Source: Halobacillus halophilus DSM 2266 (GTDB lineage: Bacteria > Bacillota > Bacilli > Bacillales > Halobacillaceae). From it: DNA of 64,000 nucleotides. The notes below the pieces were generated by a model. It did no database searches, had not been told where the DNA came from, and saw only the letters and a list, made by a program, of their open reading frames with translations. The stretch is from assembly GCF_000284515.1 (NCBI RefSeq), contig NC_017668.1:1488001-1552000 (forward strand). The letters are read 5' to 3'. Shown here piece after piece: positions 16,387-25,835 of this stretch. The translations under genes and the position numbers were made by a program. Every line of letters starts with the position of its first letter. Positions within the stretch are counted from its first letter, which is position 1.

Positions 16387-19020
16387 GCGCGACAAGTTCT
16401 GCTATAAGCGCTTTTCAGCGTGAAAGGCAGGAAGTTTATTTGATTAAATTTTAACTGTACAACGGAGGATGGGAATGAAGGATCCATGTTTCCTGAAACC
16501 ATCCCGTCAACACTTCTGCATGCGTTAAGACGGACAGGTCTTAGGGTGTGAAGCACAGGTAGATTGGGCAGAACGAAGGCTGAAGCCATTAGGTATGCTG
16601 ACGGATATGCCCCACGGCTGAAAAACTAGATAGGATGAGAATCGTTCTTTGAGATAGGAACTGACGAACTTCCGAAGGTAAGGGTCTAAAGTTTCGAACG
16701 TAAGGAAACTTACGTGGTCATCTTACGATGACGTGAGTGGTGTGGAGTAAAACTGCCCCCTCTGAAAGACGCTATACCGAACGATGGCGGTATCGAGCTC
16801 ACAGGCTTAAAGGAAGCATCTACGTTTAGTATGGATAGCTACGTTGTATGGTACTTGGAAAGCAAGGGACGTTGAATCAAGGGCTGTCACCCGAAACGGT
16901 TGCTATAAAGTTATGCTGAAAAGCATTTATCCTTGTGAAGGTAGGGGAATGACTGGTGAAACTTCTGTAATGGAAGTGGAGGAATAGCCCCAAGTCTAGA
17001 GTATGAAACGATTATTTTCCTAACGTGAATGGCACCGATCGGGTAGGAACGTGGGAACATCACTCCAAAGGAGGGATGCCACAGTGTCAACGCTGCGAAA
17101 CTGGGATTATTATAATATGACGGAGACCTTTACGGATCTTCATGAAAAAGCGAGTCAGGGAAATACGTTCTCTCATTTATATGAAACCATCATATCGAGA
17201 GAAAACATCCTGCTCGCTTTTCGCATGATTAAAACCAATAAAGGTTCTAGAACACCAGGAACCGATGGGAAAACCATCGATGACATGAAAGAGCTCTCCG
17301 AAAATGATCTGGTAAATGAAGTCCGAAGTAAACTTCAAAACTATCACCCGAAGAAAGTTCGAAGAGAATGGATTGAAAAAGAGAACGGAAAATGGAGACC
17401 CCTTGGGATTCCATGTATCTTGGATCGAGTGATCCAACAATGCTTCAAACAAGTTCTCGAACCGATTGTAGAATCTCAATTCTTCAAACATAGCTACGGT
17501 TTCAGACCTCTCCGGTCTGCTCATCATGCTATGGCAAGAATACAGTTTCTGATTAACCATAGTCAACTTCATTACGTGGTTGATGTAGATATTAAAAGCT
17601 TCTTTGATAACGTAAATCATCGTCTATTAAAGAAGCAACTCTGGAATATTGGCATCCAAGACCGAAAGGTACTGGCATGTATTTCTAAAATGATTACATC
17701 AGAAATTGATGGTGAAGGTGTGCCCGATAAGGGTTCGCCACAAGGTGGAATTTTATCTCCCCTTCTTTCGAATGTTGTCTTAAATGATCTAGACCAATGG
17801 GTTGCCGACCAGTGGGAAGTATTTCCCCTGACGAAATCCTACAGTTCAGATGATGCCAGAAGGCGAGCGAGAAAACAAACGAATTTGAAACAAGGATATC
17901 TGGTCCGGTATGCGGATGATTTTAAAATTCTATGTCGGGATGGAAAGACAGCGCAAAGGTGGTACCATGCGGTACGTCTGTACCTCAAAGAGCGTTTGAA
18001 ACTGGATATCTCACCAGAGAAATCTCAAATTGTAAACTTAAGAAAACGAGAATCGGAGTTCTTAGGGTTCACCATTCGTGCGAATAAAAAGGGTAAGAAA
18101 CGAGTGGCCCATACTGGGGTCGTTACTTCAAAAAGCGAGAAAATCAAACAGGAAGCGAAGAAACTCATTCGAAGAATGAAAGCTTCGCCTTCTACTGAGA
18201 ATATTAATCGTTATAATAGCTTTGTTCTAGGACTTCACCAATACTTTAAGCGAGCGACTCATGTAAGTCTCGTGTTTTCACGTCTTGCTTACGATCTAAA
18301 ACCATTTCTAGTGAACCGTCTTCGACCGGTTGGAAAGCTAGAACATCCTTTTAAGCCACCTCCTTTCTATAGGAAGACCTTTAGCTTAGGAACGAAAACG
18401 ATCAATATCAATGATACGTATCTATTCCCCATTGGCAATGTGAAAACATTCCATGCGATGAGCTTCAGTTCAAAGCTTTCGCTTTACACAAAGAAGGGTA
18501 GGGAACAGATACACAAAAGTCTCCGCCCGGATATCCAGAAAGAAATTGGACATTTAATGAAGTCTTCTCTACCGAAACGAAGTATTGAATATCTGGATAA
18601 TCGTATTAGTCGATATAGTATGAAGATGGGAAGATGCGAAATTACAGGCAAATACCTCCATGCACAAGACGTTCACTGTCACCATTACGTGCCAAAGAAC
18701 CAAGGAGGGTCCGATCAATTTCAGAATCTCCGTATTCTTCATAAGGATATCCATCGACTTATCCATATGAAAGATATAGAGAAGATAAAGGTTTATCTTG
18801 AACGATTACCACAGAATCGATTGATCTTAGACAAAATCAATCAATACCGAAAGGTATGTGGGGTGGAAGGGATCGTTGCATCCAGTCTCGAAGAGTAACA
18901 TAGGAACTTATAATGTAGTACATACCTTTAGATGGAACGCCGAATGCTGGGAAACTAGCACGTTCGGTGTGGAGCAGGGGAAAAGCCAGAGATAATCTCA
19001 AACGCTTACCTATTGCTAAC
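16387..19020 (+). mobile_element. Group II intron, copy 1 (2634 bp)
   Basis: A ribozyme retroelement. The 5' end GCGCGAC matches the group II GUGYG-type start. The 3' end carries domain V (18934-18972, GGAACGCC...GGTGTGG around a GAAA loop) and a domain VI region ending CCTATTGCTAAC. The ORF sits in the domain IV position. Joining 16386 to 19021 restores GGGGGC-TTTAGTTCAATA, a normal occupied-free junction found elsewhere in the array. The copies at 22283 and 41255 have exactly the same length and the same protein. Confidence 0.93.
17084..18898 (+). CDS. Group II intron reverse transcriptase/maturase with HNH endonuclease (copy 1)
   Basis: 604 residues from GTG 17084 (ribosome site AAAGGAGG; an in-frame GTG at 17051 is less well placed). 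RT blocks are visible: KWRPLGIPCILDRVIQQ, HSYGFRPLRSAHHAM, VDVDIKSFFDNVNH, GSPQGGILSPLLSNVVL and the catalytic YADDF (about residue 300). The maturase X domain follows. The C-terminus is an HNH nuclease: HCHHYVPKNQGGSDQFQNL and LHKDIHRLIH. The protein helps splicing and retrohoming of its own intron. It appears intact in all three copies, so all could be active. Confidence 0.95.
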   Translation: MSTLRNWDYYNMTETFTDLHEKASQGNTFSHLYETIISRENILLAFRMIKTNKGSRTPGTDGKTIDDMKELSENDLVNEVRSKLQNYHPKKVRREWIEKENGKWRPLGIPCILDRVIQQCFKQVLEPIVESQFFKHSYGFRPLRSAHHAMARIQFLINHSQLHYVVDVDIKSFFDNVNHRLLKKQLWNIGIQDRKVLACISKMITSEIDGEGVPDKGSPQGGILSPLLSNVVLNDLDQWVADQWEVFPLTKSYSSDDARRRARKQTNLKQGYLVRYADDFKILCRDGKTAQRWYHAVRLYLKERLKLDISPEKSQIVNLRKRESEFLGFTIRANKKGKKRVAHTGVVTSKSEKIKQEAKKLIRRMKASPSTENINRYNSFVLGLHQYFKRATHVSLVFSRLAYDLKPFLVNRLRPVGKLEHPFKPPPFYRKTFSLGTKTININDTYLFPIGNVKTFHAMSFSSKLSLYTKKGREQIHKSLRPDIQKEIGHLMKSSLPKRSIEYLDNRISRYSMKMGRCEITGKYLHAQDVHCHHYVPKNQGGSDQFQNLRILHKDIHRLIHMKDIEKIKVYLERLPQNRLILDKINQYRKVCGVEGIVASSLEE

Positions 19021-19151
19021 TTTAGTTCAATAAAACAATTAAAGAGTAAACTCTTAAATCTGTCGTGTGATTTTAATGGGCGATCAGAGACGGTTTTCCT
19101 TAGCAGAGTTAACCAAAGATAGGTGAACAGAATTGAGAAAGGATAATTAAA

Positions 19152-19436
19152 TTGTTTAACATCACGAATGAGCAATCACCAATAGAATGGATATCCTTAA
19201 TTTTTTTGATATTGATTGCATTATTTTTTATATATTCTGGTTTGAAGTACACTCCTGAGAAACATCGACAAACTAAGGAAGAATCTATAGCTGACCTCAG
19301 AACTAAAAATAGCTTTGAATACAAATGGTTGGCGAAATTTTTACAAAAAGCTCCCTGGTGGGTAGGTAGAATATTCTTTATAGCTATTGGCGTAGTAATT
19401 ATGTTACTTGCAGCATTTGGAAAAAGAATATTTTAA
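19152..19436 (+). CDS. 94-residue two-helix membrane protein (cassette)
   Basis: TTG start at 19152 with a weak AAAGGA upstream. N-terminal helix IEWISLIFLILIALFFIYSG (about 11-30), a charged cytoplasmic middle (KHRQTKEES), then a second helix (about 70-89). It is the gene of the cassette whose upstream site S12 is interrupted by intron 1. Function unknown. Confidence 0.55.
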   Translation: MFNITNEQSPIEWISLIFLILIALFFIYSGLKYTPEKHRQTKEESIADLRTKNSFEYKWLAKFLQKAPWWVGRIFFIAIGVVIMLLAAFGKRIF

Positions 19437-19498
19437 TGTCCTCATTGGAAAATGATTTTAAAGATAACGGAAGTGGTAGTTTAATATATACATCAGAA

Positions 19499-19531
19499 TA
19501 TCTCGAAGCCGAGTCTTCCTGTAACGGGGGC
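19499..19531 (+). repeat. Cassette-junction site S13
   Basis: TATCTCGAAGCCGAGTCTT and GGGGGC (19526-19531). It differs from S8 left of the G-run although the cassette to its right is the same. Confidence 0.9.
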
Positions 19532-19648
19532 GTTTGTTTAATAAAAGTAATCGTCTTTTCTTAGCATTTGGATAGTTATTAAATCCAGTCAAACATTTAC
19601 GAAGATATGTATATGAAAATTAGAAAACATACTATAAGGAGGATAGAT

Positions 19649-19882
19649 ATGGCTGAAAAATACGATAATATAGCCTTATATGTAATAAATCCTTTAATAG
19701 TACTGACTTTCATCATTAACTTGTATGTTTTTAAAGATAACAATATCACTTTTATTCTTGTTATCATCGGTTTGATTACTGTCTCTATTCAAATTTTAAT
19801 GATGTACAGAAGAAAAGAATATAAATCAGGCATCTTTACTTCTGTTATAGTAGTAGCACTAATTATCTGGTTCTCTCTTTAA
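19649..19882 (+). CDS. 77-residue membrane protein (cassette, copy 2)
   Basis: Same protein and same nucleotide context as 14928-15161, with the AAGGAGGATAGAT ribosome site. The duplicated stretch runs from the G-run at 19526 to just before the G-run at 19959, then diverges at once. This copy defines the exact cassette boundaries. Confidence 0.65.
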   Translation: MAEKYDNIALYVINPLIVLTFIINLYVFKDNNITFILVIIGLITVSIQILMMYRRKEYKSGIFTSVIVVALIIWFSL

Positions 19883-19930
19883 AGGGTTAAGAGTTACTTC
19901 CATAGAACAGGAAATTCTTTATGAAAAATA

Positions 19931-19963
19931 TATCTTGAAATCAAGTCTTTTGCTAATTGGGGC
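19931..19963 (+). repeat. Cassette-junction site S14
   Basis: Same left arm and variable bases as S9 (TATCTTGAAATCAAGTCTT, TTGCTAAT), but the core reads TGGGGC and a different sequence follows. Confidence 0.85.
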
Positions 19964-20060
19964 AATAGCTAAAGAACGTATTAGTGAACTTCATCTTTTC
20001 CTATTGTTCTAGAAATGGACAGGATATCTTAAGAAGAGTAAAGAAAAAGGGGAATTATTA

Positions 20061-20429
20061 ATGAGCAATATGGAATCAGCAGTTGATTTTAAAAAGTTAA
20101 TGGCTATTGAATTACAGATAAATCTTGGGGAGTTAAAAAATGATTCAAAATTTACTTTTGTAACAGAATCAGCTCTTGTAGAAGGGATAATGAACTTACA
20201 AGAGTCCGATTTTAACGGGATTTCAGCACCGTTAGGACATTCTTTGGTAACGGCAGAAAGAGAACCCAAAATCGACCTTAATGGTAAAAACATAATTAAC
20301 GTTAAAGCTTGTTTTTACCTAAGTAATGTGAAATTGACCCCTTTCTCAGACCAAAGTAATCCTATTTACCTGAACGAATTCGTTTTATTTTCTGACCACA
20401 TCTTAGGGGTAACTTTAATAGATGAATAA
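20061..20429 (+). CDS. 122-residue soluble protein of unknown function (cassette)
   Basis: ATG start after AAAAGGGGAATTATTA. It has no signal or helix; alternating hydrophobic residues (LQINLGELKNDSKFTFVTES) suggest a beta-rich fold. It ends FSDHILGVTLIDE. The length and composition recall SecB-like or antitoxin-like proteins, but no motif decides. It lies between S14 and S15. Confidence 0.5.
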   Translation: MSNMESAVDFKKLMAIELQINLGELKNDSKFTFVTESALVEGIMNLQESDFNGISAPLGHSLVTAEREPKIDLNGKNIINVKACFYLSNVKLTPFSDQSNPIYLNEFVLFSDHILGVTLIDE

Positions 20430-20461
20430 TATCAAAACATTGTTATTCAACAAACGGGGGC
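20430..20461 (+). repeat. Cassette-junction site S15 (degenerate left arm)
   Basis: TATCAAAACATTG, then TTATTCAACAAACGGGGGC; the 3' half is intact, the palindromic half is worn. Confidence 0.6.
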
Positions 20462-20486
20462 AATTCCTTAATAATAAGGTGATAAG

Positions 20487-20726
20487 ATGCTGAAATTTTT
20501 TAGAGTAATTCTAGCTATTGTAGTAGTGTCTCTTTCCAGTTATGGATTAATAACTGAGAAATCATCATTCTTACTTCCATATATGTTTATGTTTTTGGGT
20601 TGCTTAAGTTTAGTGATGAGTTTTGAAGAATTCAAGAAAGTTGAAAATTCCTTTTTAGGTTATATCCTAGTTGGCGCTTCAGTATTGTGTGGTTATGTTT
20701 CTGTAAATGCTTTTTTATTCTCTTAG
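20487..20726 (+). CDS. DUF3953-like small membrane protein (cassette)
   Basis: 79 residues from ATG 20487 (AAGGTGATAAG). Three helices, with the central LSLVMSFEEFKKVENSFLGY segment characteristic of the small Bacillus DUF3953 proteins. A close paralogue lies outside the array at 57606-57839 and a more distant one at 31007-31240. Function unknown. Confidence 0.6.
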   Translation: MLKFFRVILAIVVVSLSSYGLITEKSSFLLPYMFMFLGCLSLVMSFEEFKKVENSFLGYILVGASVLCGYVSVNAFLFS

Positions 20727-20774
20727 TTTTAAAGTACATAAAGACAATATAAAGTTAACTGAAACACTAATAGA

Positions 20775-20807
20775 TACCTTGAATTCGAGTCTTCCTGTAA
20801 AGGGGGC
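20775..20807 (+). repeat. Cassette-junction site S16
   Basis: TACCTTGAATTCGAGTCTT and GGGGGC (20802-20807); nearly the same as S20. Confidence 0.85.
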
Positions 20808-21007
20808 AATAGTTGGATAGCAAAAGTATGGGGAATGAAGATTATTCTATAATAAATTCTTCTATTAAAGGGCCAAATCTTGAATTAGATTTTGTGCTTT
20901 TTCTTTATGACTAGTCATTTACTGGCTAACTATTTGTGGCGAGTTTGAAGTGTGAAATAATTATTATTGAGCTTAATTGAACTCTTAAAGAGGAGGAGGT
21001 GTGATAT

Positions 21008-21568
21008 TTGGGATCGATATTGGTATTTATTATAAGCTTATTACTTAGCTTTAGGTTTAAAAAATTAAATTTCATTATAATAGTAATCGTTAGTGTGGTT
21101 ATTGGATCTATTTATTCCATGGTAATGGAGGATAGCCAAATAGCAGGGGTAGGAATTACGTTAGGAAGAGAACAGGATATTATTTTTAATAGTCTTATTT
21201 CTCTTTGTACGATTGGTTTTATTAAATTAGGATCCATATTAGGGCGAAAATTTAATAAGAATGGCGATAAGTTAAGAAGGTTATTTTTAGATAATGAAGA
21301 TTTGACAGAAGAAGAAATAAAAGAACTTGAAAAATATCCTTCGGAGAATATGTTCGGGATGGTGGCGCTAATCTTGGGGGGTGCTGGCTTTGCATTTGGC
21401 CCTCAAATTATAATTATTCCATTAGTTACATTGATTTTTGGTTTGGTAACACTTGAAACCTTTGATGAAAAAAGAGATGAAAATCCATGGACTTCTTATA
21501 TGGGGATCGCATTTTCTCTGATGGGAGTAGTTCTGAACATAATGGGTTATACCCATATACTAATGTAA
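21008..21568 (+). CDS. 186-residue polytopic membrane protein (cassette)
   Basis: TTG start 21008 after GAGGAGGTGTGATAT. Hydrophobic segments lie near 2-17, 21-40 and 60-78, then a charged loop rich in Glu and Lys (LTEEEIKELEKYPSEN), then three more helices (about 113-128, 130-146 and 165-185). No known motif is seen. It is the only gene between S16 and S17. Confidence 0.55.
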   Translation: MGSILVFIISLLLSFRFKKLNFIIIVIVSVVIGSIYSMVMEDSQIAGVGITLGREQDIIFNSLISLCTIGFIKLGSILGRKFNKNGDKLRRLFLDNEDLTEEEIKELEKYPSENMFGMVALILGGAGFAFGPQIIIIPLVTLIFGLVTLETFDEKRDENPWTSYMGIAFSLMGVVLNIMGYTHILM

Positions 21569-21576
21569 CTTGAAGT

Positions 21577-21609
21577 ATGTTCTTAAAATCAAGTTCAAGG
21601 TATGGGGGT
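21577..21609 (+). repeat. Cassette-junction site S17 (degenerate)
   Basis: TGTTCTTAAAATCAAGTTC, then a five-G run ending T in place of C. Confidence 0.65.
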
Positions 21610-21694
21610 AATTGTTCAATATAGAGGTACCTCTAGCCAGTAAGTTTATAGGTTAATGGTGTTAAATAAAATTTCATCCAAAGGTGAGATAGTT

Positions 21695-22180
21695 GTGATA
21701 CATAAAAAAGCACTGATAATATCGTTAAGTATAATAGTAGTTATTACTTTTCTCTCGGGTTGTGTTAATAATGAGAAAAGCACGGGAAATAATTTTCACT
21801 TATCATTATCTGGAGAAAGCGAAAATTGGAAGGTTAGCTCCTATAATATCTTGATTAAACCAGATGCATTAAAAGCGGGAAATGGGAATCTAACTATGAA
21901 AAATAAAGCAGAGTTTAATACTGATTTTTTAAGTATCAGGGTACATGCTGTTATAGATAATGAAGATAGGATTATTCAGGGAAAGTCAATCCAGGGAAGT
22001 GAATCAAATATAACTCAAACTTCCACAGGTGTAACTGAAGGTGGGACTTTTATTGATGAAGAAGGGGAACCTATTTCGCTTGAAAACATTAGTGATATTT
22101 ATATGACTATTGAATGGCATGATATTAAGGGGGCAAATAAAGAGGAGATAGATTTATTTGATCCAGAGGTGGCTTCTTAA
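21695..22180 (+). CDS. Lipoprotein of unknown function (cassette)
   Basis: GTG start at 21695 (AAGGTGAGATAGTT). The signal MIHKKALIISLSIIVVITF ends in lipobox FLSGC. The mature part (about 140 residues) is a beta-rich domain containing GESENWKVSSYNILIKPD and ends DLFDPEVAS. Opening with a sentence-like ESENWKVSSY is typical of small Bacillus surface lipoproteins. Function unknown. Confidence 0.6.
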   Translation: MIHKKALIISLSIIVVITFLSGCVNNEKSTGNNFHLSLSGESENWKVSSYNILIKPDALKAGNGNLTMKNKAEFNTDFLSIRVHAVIDNEDRIIQGKSIQGSESNITQTSTGVTEGGTFIDEEGEPISLENISDIYMTIEWHDIKGANKEEIDLFDPEVAS

Positions 22181-22249
22181 GTGAAGAAAAGTAAGGAGCA
22201 TCAAGATAAAGTAAAAAATATCAAATTAGCATGACATTTTATTCAAAAA

Positions 22250-22282
22250 TATCTCGGGTTCGAATCTTAAAGAAAAGGGGGC
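22250..22282 (+). repeat. Site S18, occupied by group II intron 2
   Basis: TATCTCGGGTTCGAATCTT and GGGGGC (22277-22282), directly followed by the intron; the left arm differs from S12 and S40, so the intron tolerates variation there. Confidence 0.88.
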
Positions 22283-24916
22283 GCGCGACAAGTTCTGCTA
22301 TAAGCGCTTTTCAGCGTGAAAGGCAGGAAGTTTATTTGATTAAATTTTAACTGTACAACGGAGGATGGGAATGAAGGATCCATGTTTCCTGAAACCATCC
22401 CGTCAACACTTCTGCATGCGTTAAGACGGACAGGTCTTAGGGTGTGAAGCACAGGTAGATTGGGCAGAACGAAGGCTGAAGCCATTAGGTATGCTGACGG
22501 ATATGCCCCACGGCTGAAAAACTAGATAGGATGAGAATCGTTCTTTGAGATAGGAACTGACGAACTTCCGAAGGTAAGGGTCTAAAGTTTCGAACGTAAG
22601 GAAACTTACGTGGTCATCTTACGATGACGTGAGTGGTGTGGAGTAAAACTGCCCCCTCTGAAAGACGCTATACCGAACGATGGCGGTATCGAGCTCACAG
22701 GCTTAAAGGAAGCATCTACGTTTAGTATGGATAGCTACGTTGTATGGTACTTGGAAAGCAAGGGACGTTGAATCAAGGGCTGTCACCCGAAACGGTTGCT
22801 ATAAAGTTATGCTGAAAAGCATTTATCCTTGTGAAGGTAGGGGAATGACTGGTGAAACTTCTGTAATGGAAGTGGAGGAATAGCCCCAAGTCTAGAGTAT
22901 GAAACGATTATTTTCCTAACGTGAATGGCACCGATCGGGTAGGAACGTGGGAACATCACTCCAAAGGAGGGATGCCACAGTGTCAACGCTGCGAAACTGG
23001 GATTATTATAATATGACGGAGACCTTTACGGATCTTCATGAAAAAGCGAGTCAGGGAAATACGTTCTCTCATTTATATGAAACCATCATATCGAGAGAAA
23101 ACATCCTGCTCGCTTTTCGCATGATTAAAACCAATAAAGGTTCTAGAACACCAGGAACCGATGGGAAAACCATCGATGACATGAAAGAGCTCTCCGAAAA
23201 TGATCTGGTAAATGAAGTCCGAAGTAAACTTCAAAACTATCACCCGAAGAAAGTTCGAAGAGAATGGATTGAAAAAGAGAACGGAAAATGGAGACCCCTT
23301 GGGATTCCATGTATCTTGGATCGAGTGATCCAACAATGCTTCAAACAAGTTCTCGAACCGATTGTAGAATCTCAATTCTTCAAACATAGCTACGGTTTCA
23401 GACCTCTCCGGTCTGCTCATCATGCTATGGCAAGAATACAGTTTCTGATTAACCATAGTCAACTTCATTACGTGGTTGATGTAGATATTAAAAGCTTCTT
23501 TGATAACGTAAATCATCGTCTATTAAAGAAGCAACTCTGGAATATTGGCATCCAAGACCGAAAGGTACTGGCATGTATTTCTAAAATGATTACATCAGAA
23601 ATTGATGGTGAAGGTGTGCCCGATAAGGGTTCGCCACAAGGTGGAATTTTATCTCCCCTTCTTTCGAATGTTGTCTTAAATGATCTAGACCAATGGGTTG
23701 CCGACCAGTGGGAAGTATTTCCCCTGACGAAATCCTACAGTTCAGATGATGCCAGAAGGCGAGCGAGAAAACAAACGAATTTGAAACAAGGATATCTGGT
23801 CCGGTATGCGGATGATTTTAAAATTCTATGTCGGGATGGAAAGACAGCGCAAAGGTGGTACCATGCGGTACGTCTGTACCTCAAAGAGCGTTTGAAACTG
23901 GATATCTCACCAGAGAAATCTCAAATTGTAAACTTAAGAAAACGAGAATCGGAGTTCTTAGGGTTCACCATTCGTGCGAATAAAAAGGGTAAGAAACGAG
24001 TGGCCCATACTGGGGTCGTTACTTCAAAAAGCGAGAAAATCAAACAGGAAGCGAAGAAACTCATTCGAAGAATGAAAGCTTCGCCTTCTACTGAGAATAT
24101 TAATCGTTATAATAGCTTTGTTCTAGGACTTCACCAATACTTTAAGCGAGCGACTCATGTAAGTCTCGTGTTTTCACGTCTTGCTTACGATCTAAAACCA
24201 TTTCTAGTGAACCGTCTTCGACCGGTTGGAAAGCTAGAACATCCTTTTAAGCCACCTCCTTTCTATAGGAAGACCTTTAGCTTAGGAACGAAAACGATCA
24301 ATATCAATGATACGTATCTATTCCCCATTGGCAATGTGAAAACATTCCATGCGATGAGCTTCAGTTCAAAGCTTTCGCTTTACACAAAGAAGGGTAGGGA
24401 ACAGATACACAAAAGTCTCCGCCCGGATATCCAGAAAGAAATTGGACATTTAATGAAGTCTTCTCTACCGAAACGAAGTATTGAATATCTGGATAATCGT
24501 ATTAGTCGATATAGTATGAAGATGGGAAGATGCGAAATTACAGGCAAATACCTCCATGCACAAGACGTTCACTGTCACCATTACGTGCCAAAGAACCAAG
24601 GAGGGTCCGATCAATTTCAGAATCTCCGTATTCTTCATAAGGATATCCATCGACTTATCCATATGAAAGATATAGAGAAGATAAAGGTTTATCTTGAACG
24701 ATTACCACAGAATCGATTGATCTTAGACAAAATCAATCAATACCGAAAGGTATGTGGGGTGGAAGGGATCGTTGCATCCAGTCTCGAAGAGTAACATAGG
24801 AACTTATAATGTAGTACATACCTTTAGATGGAACGCCGAATGCTGGGAAACTAGCACGTTCGGTGTGGAGCAGGGGAAAAGCCAGAGATAATCTCAAACG
24901 CTTACCTATTGCTAAC
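22283..24916 (+). mobile_element. Group II intron, copy 2 (2634 bp)
   Basis: Same length, ends and encoded protein as copy 1. The 3' flank resumes with TTATCTGAATTACC. Insertion after GGGGGC in a second, different site shows site-specific retrohoming rather than segmental duplication: both flanking cassettes differ from those of copy 1. Confidence 0.93.
22980..24794 (+). CDS. Group II intron RT/maturase-HNH (copy 2)
   Basis: The translation matches the copy at 17084 residue for residue, including YADDF and the HNH motif. No frameshift or stop is present, so it may act in trans on all three introns. Confidence 0.95.
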   Translation: MSTLRNWDYYNMTETFTDLHEKASQGNTFSHLYETIISRENILLAFRMIKTNKGSRTPGTDGKTIDDMKELSENDLVNEVRSKLQNYHPKKVRREWIEKENGKWRPLGIPCILDRVIQQCFKQVLEPIVESQFFKHSYGFRPLRSAHHAMARIQFLINHSQLHYVVDVDIKSFFDNVNHRLLKKQLWNIGIQDRKVLACISKMITSEIDGEGVPDKGSPQGGILSPLLSNVVLNDLDQWVADQWEVFPLTKSYSSDDARRRARKQTNLKQGYLVRYADDFKILCRDGKTAQRWYHAVRLYLKERLKLDISPEKSQIVNLRKRESEFLGFTIRANKKGKKRVAHTGVVTSKSEKIKQEAKKLIRRMKASPSTENINRYNSFVLGLHQYFKRATHVSLVFSRLAYDLKPFLVNRLRPVGKLEHPFKPPPFYRKTFSLGTKTININDTYLFPIGNVKTFHAMSFSSKLSLYTKKGREQIHKSLRPDIQKEIGHLMKSSLPKRSIEYLDNRISRYSMKMGRCEITGKYLHAQDVHCHHYVPKNQGGSDQFQNLRILHKDIHRLIHMKDIEKIKVYLERLPQNRLILDKINQYRKVCGVEGIVASSLEE

Positions 24917-24929
24917 TTATCTGAATTAC

Positions 24930-24965
24930 CGGTTCCTAAAGTCAGCATCTTTAGCTGGCTTTTTT
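24930..24965 (+). terminator. Terminator-like hairpin downstream of intron 2
   Basis: AGTCAGC pairs with GCTGGCT and is followed by TTTTTT. It sits in the 5' part of the next cassette, as the site-linked hairpins do. Confidence 0.6.
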
Positions 24966-25054
24966 GCATTTTTCGTATGATTATGTTGCCGCAGCCTTTT
25001 ACTACCAAATTAATTATAAATGATTATTATATCTACCAAAGAAGGAGACTAAAA

Positions 25055-25588
25055 ATGAAGCAATTAATTTTCATTATGCTAGTTACAATTGTTTTAGGGG
25101 CGTGTTCTCCACTTGGGAGTTCTAATAAAGAGGAGTCTCAAAACTCAAATAAAGCTAGTACGAATCAAATAGCAGACAAAATAGATGTAGACCAACTTGA
25201 TAAAGTGCAATTTATTTATAACAATAAAGCTTATGAGGCGAAATATAAACTGAAGTGTAAGACTTCTGCTGAATGTTCTGAGGATATTGACTATTTGCCA
25301 TTAAATAAGATAAAGAAAGAAATAAAACCAAAGAAAATTGATGCTAGCATAGGCGAACAAATAGAGATTAGTATTCCAAATACTTTCCCTAGGCCAAATC
25401 AAATTCTGTATCATCAGCAACAAGGCGCTACCGGAATTCAAGAAACAGCAGATAAGAATATTATTGAAGTCACTGGTGATAAGGGAGAGGAAATCACTTA
25501 TATAGTGAATTTTAATTGGAGAAGCAATGACAATGCAGAAATCAAATATTCAGTGGCTTACTATTTTGAAGTTCCCAATCCAACCTAA
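25055..25588 (+). CDS. Lipoprotein of unknown function (cassette)
   Basis: 177 residues from ATG 25055 (GAAGGAGACTAAAA). Signal MKQLIFIMLVTIVLGAC with lipobox VLGAC, then a Ser/Asn linker. The mature domain has two cysteines (LKCKTSAECSED), probably a disulphide, and ends SVAYYFEVPNPT. Beta-rich; function unknown. Confidence 0.6.
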   Translation: MKQLIFIMLVTIVLGACSPLGSSNKEESQNSNKASTNQIADKIDVDQLDKVQFIYNNKAYEAKYKLKCKTSAECSEDIDYLPLNKIKKEIKPKKIDASIGEQIEISIPNTFPRPNQILYHQQQGATGIQETADKNIIEVTGDKGEEITYIVNFNWRSNDNAEIKYSVAYYFEVPNPT

Positions 25589-25603
25589 AAGCGATAATAA
25601 CGA

Positions 25604-25625
25604 TACCAGTTAGTGTAAAGGGGGC
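25604..25625 (+). repeat. Cassette-junction site S19 (truncated)
   Basis: Only TACCAGTTAGTGTAAAGGGGGC remains recognisable in two halves: the spacer and the GGGGGC core (25620-25625), followed by the common GATTG. Confidence 0.55.
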
Positions 25626-25835
25626 GATTGCTTAATAGGAAAGCCTTATTAGAAACCATAGTAGTATTATTTTTTAGCTATTTAACTGAAGGGAATTGTT
25701 TTCCTAAATAAAGAATTGAAAATTAGCCGTAAAAAGCAGAGAGTCTTTTAGCTGATTCTCTGTTGCATTTGATTGAAGTAATATTTATTAAATGAAACGA
25801 ATGTAGGTAATTAATCGTAAAAGATAGGAGAAAAA

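Noticed and set aside
16329-16589. Minus-strand frame overlapping the 5' end of the introns
   Set aside because: It lies in the structured intron RNA region and merely repeats with the introns.
17177-17620. 147-residue minus-strand frame repeated in each intron
   Set aside because: It is the antisense shadow of the reverse transcriptase gene and has no ribosome site.
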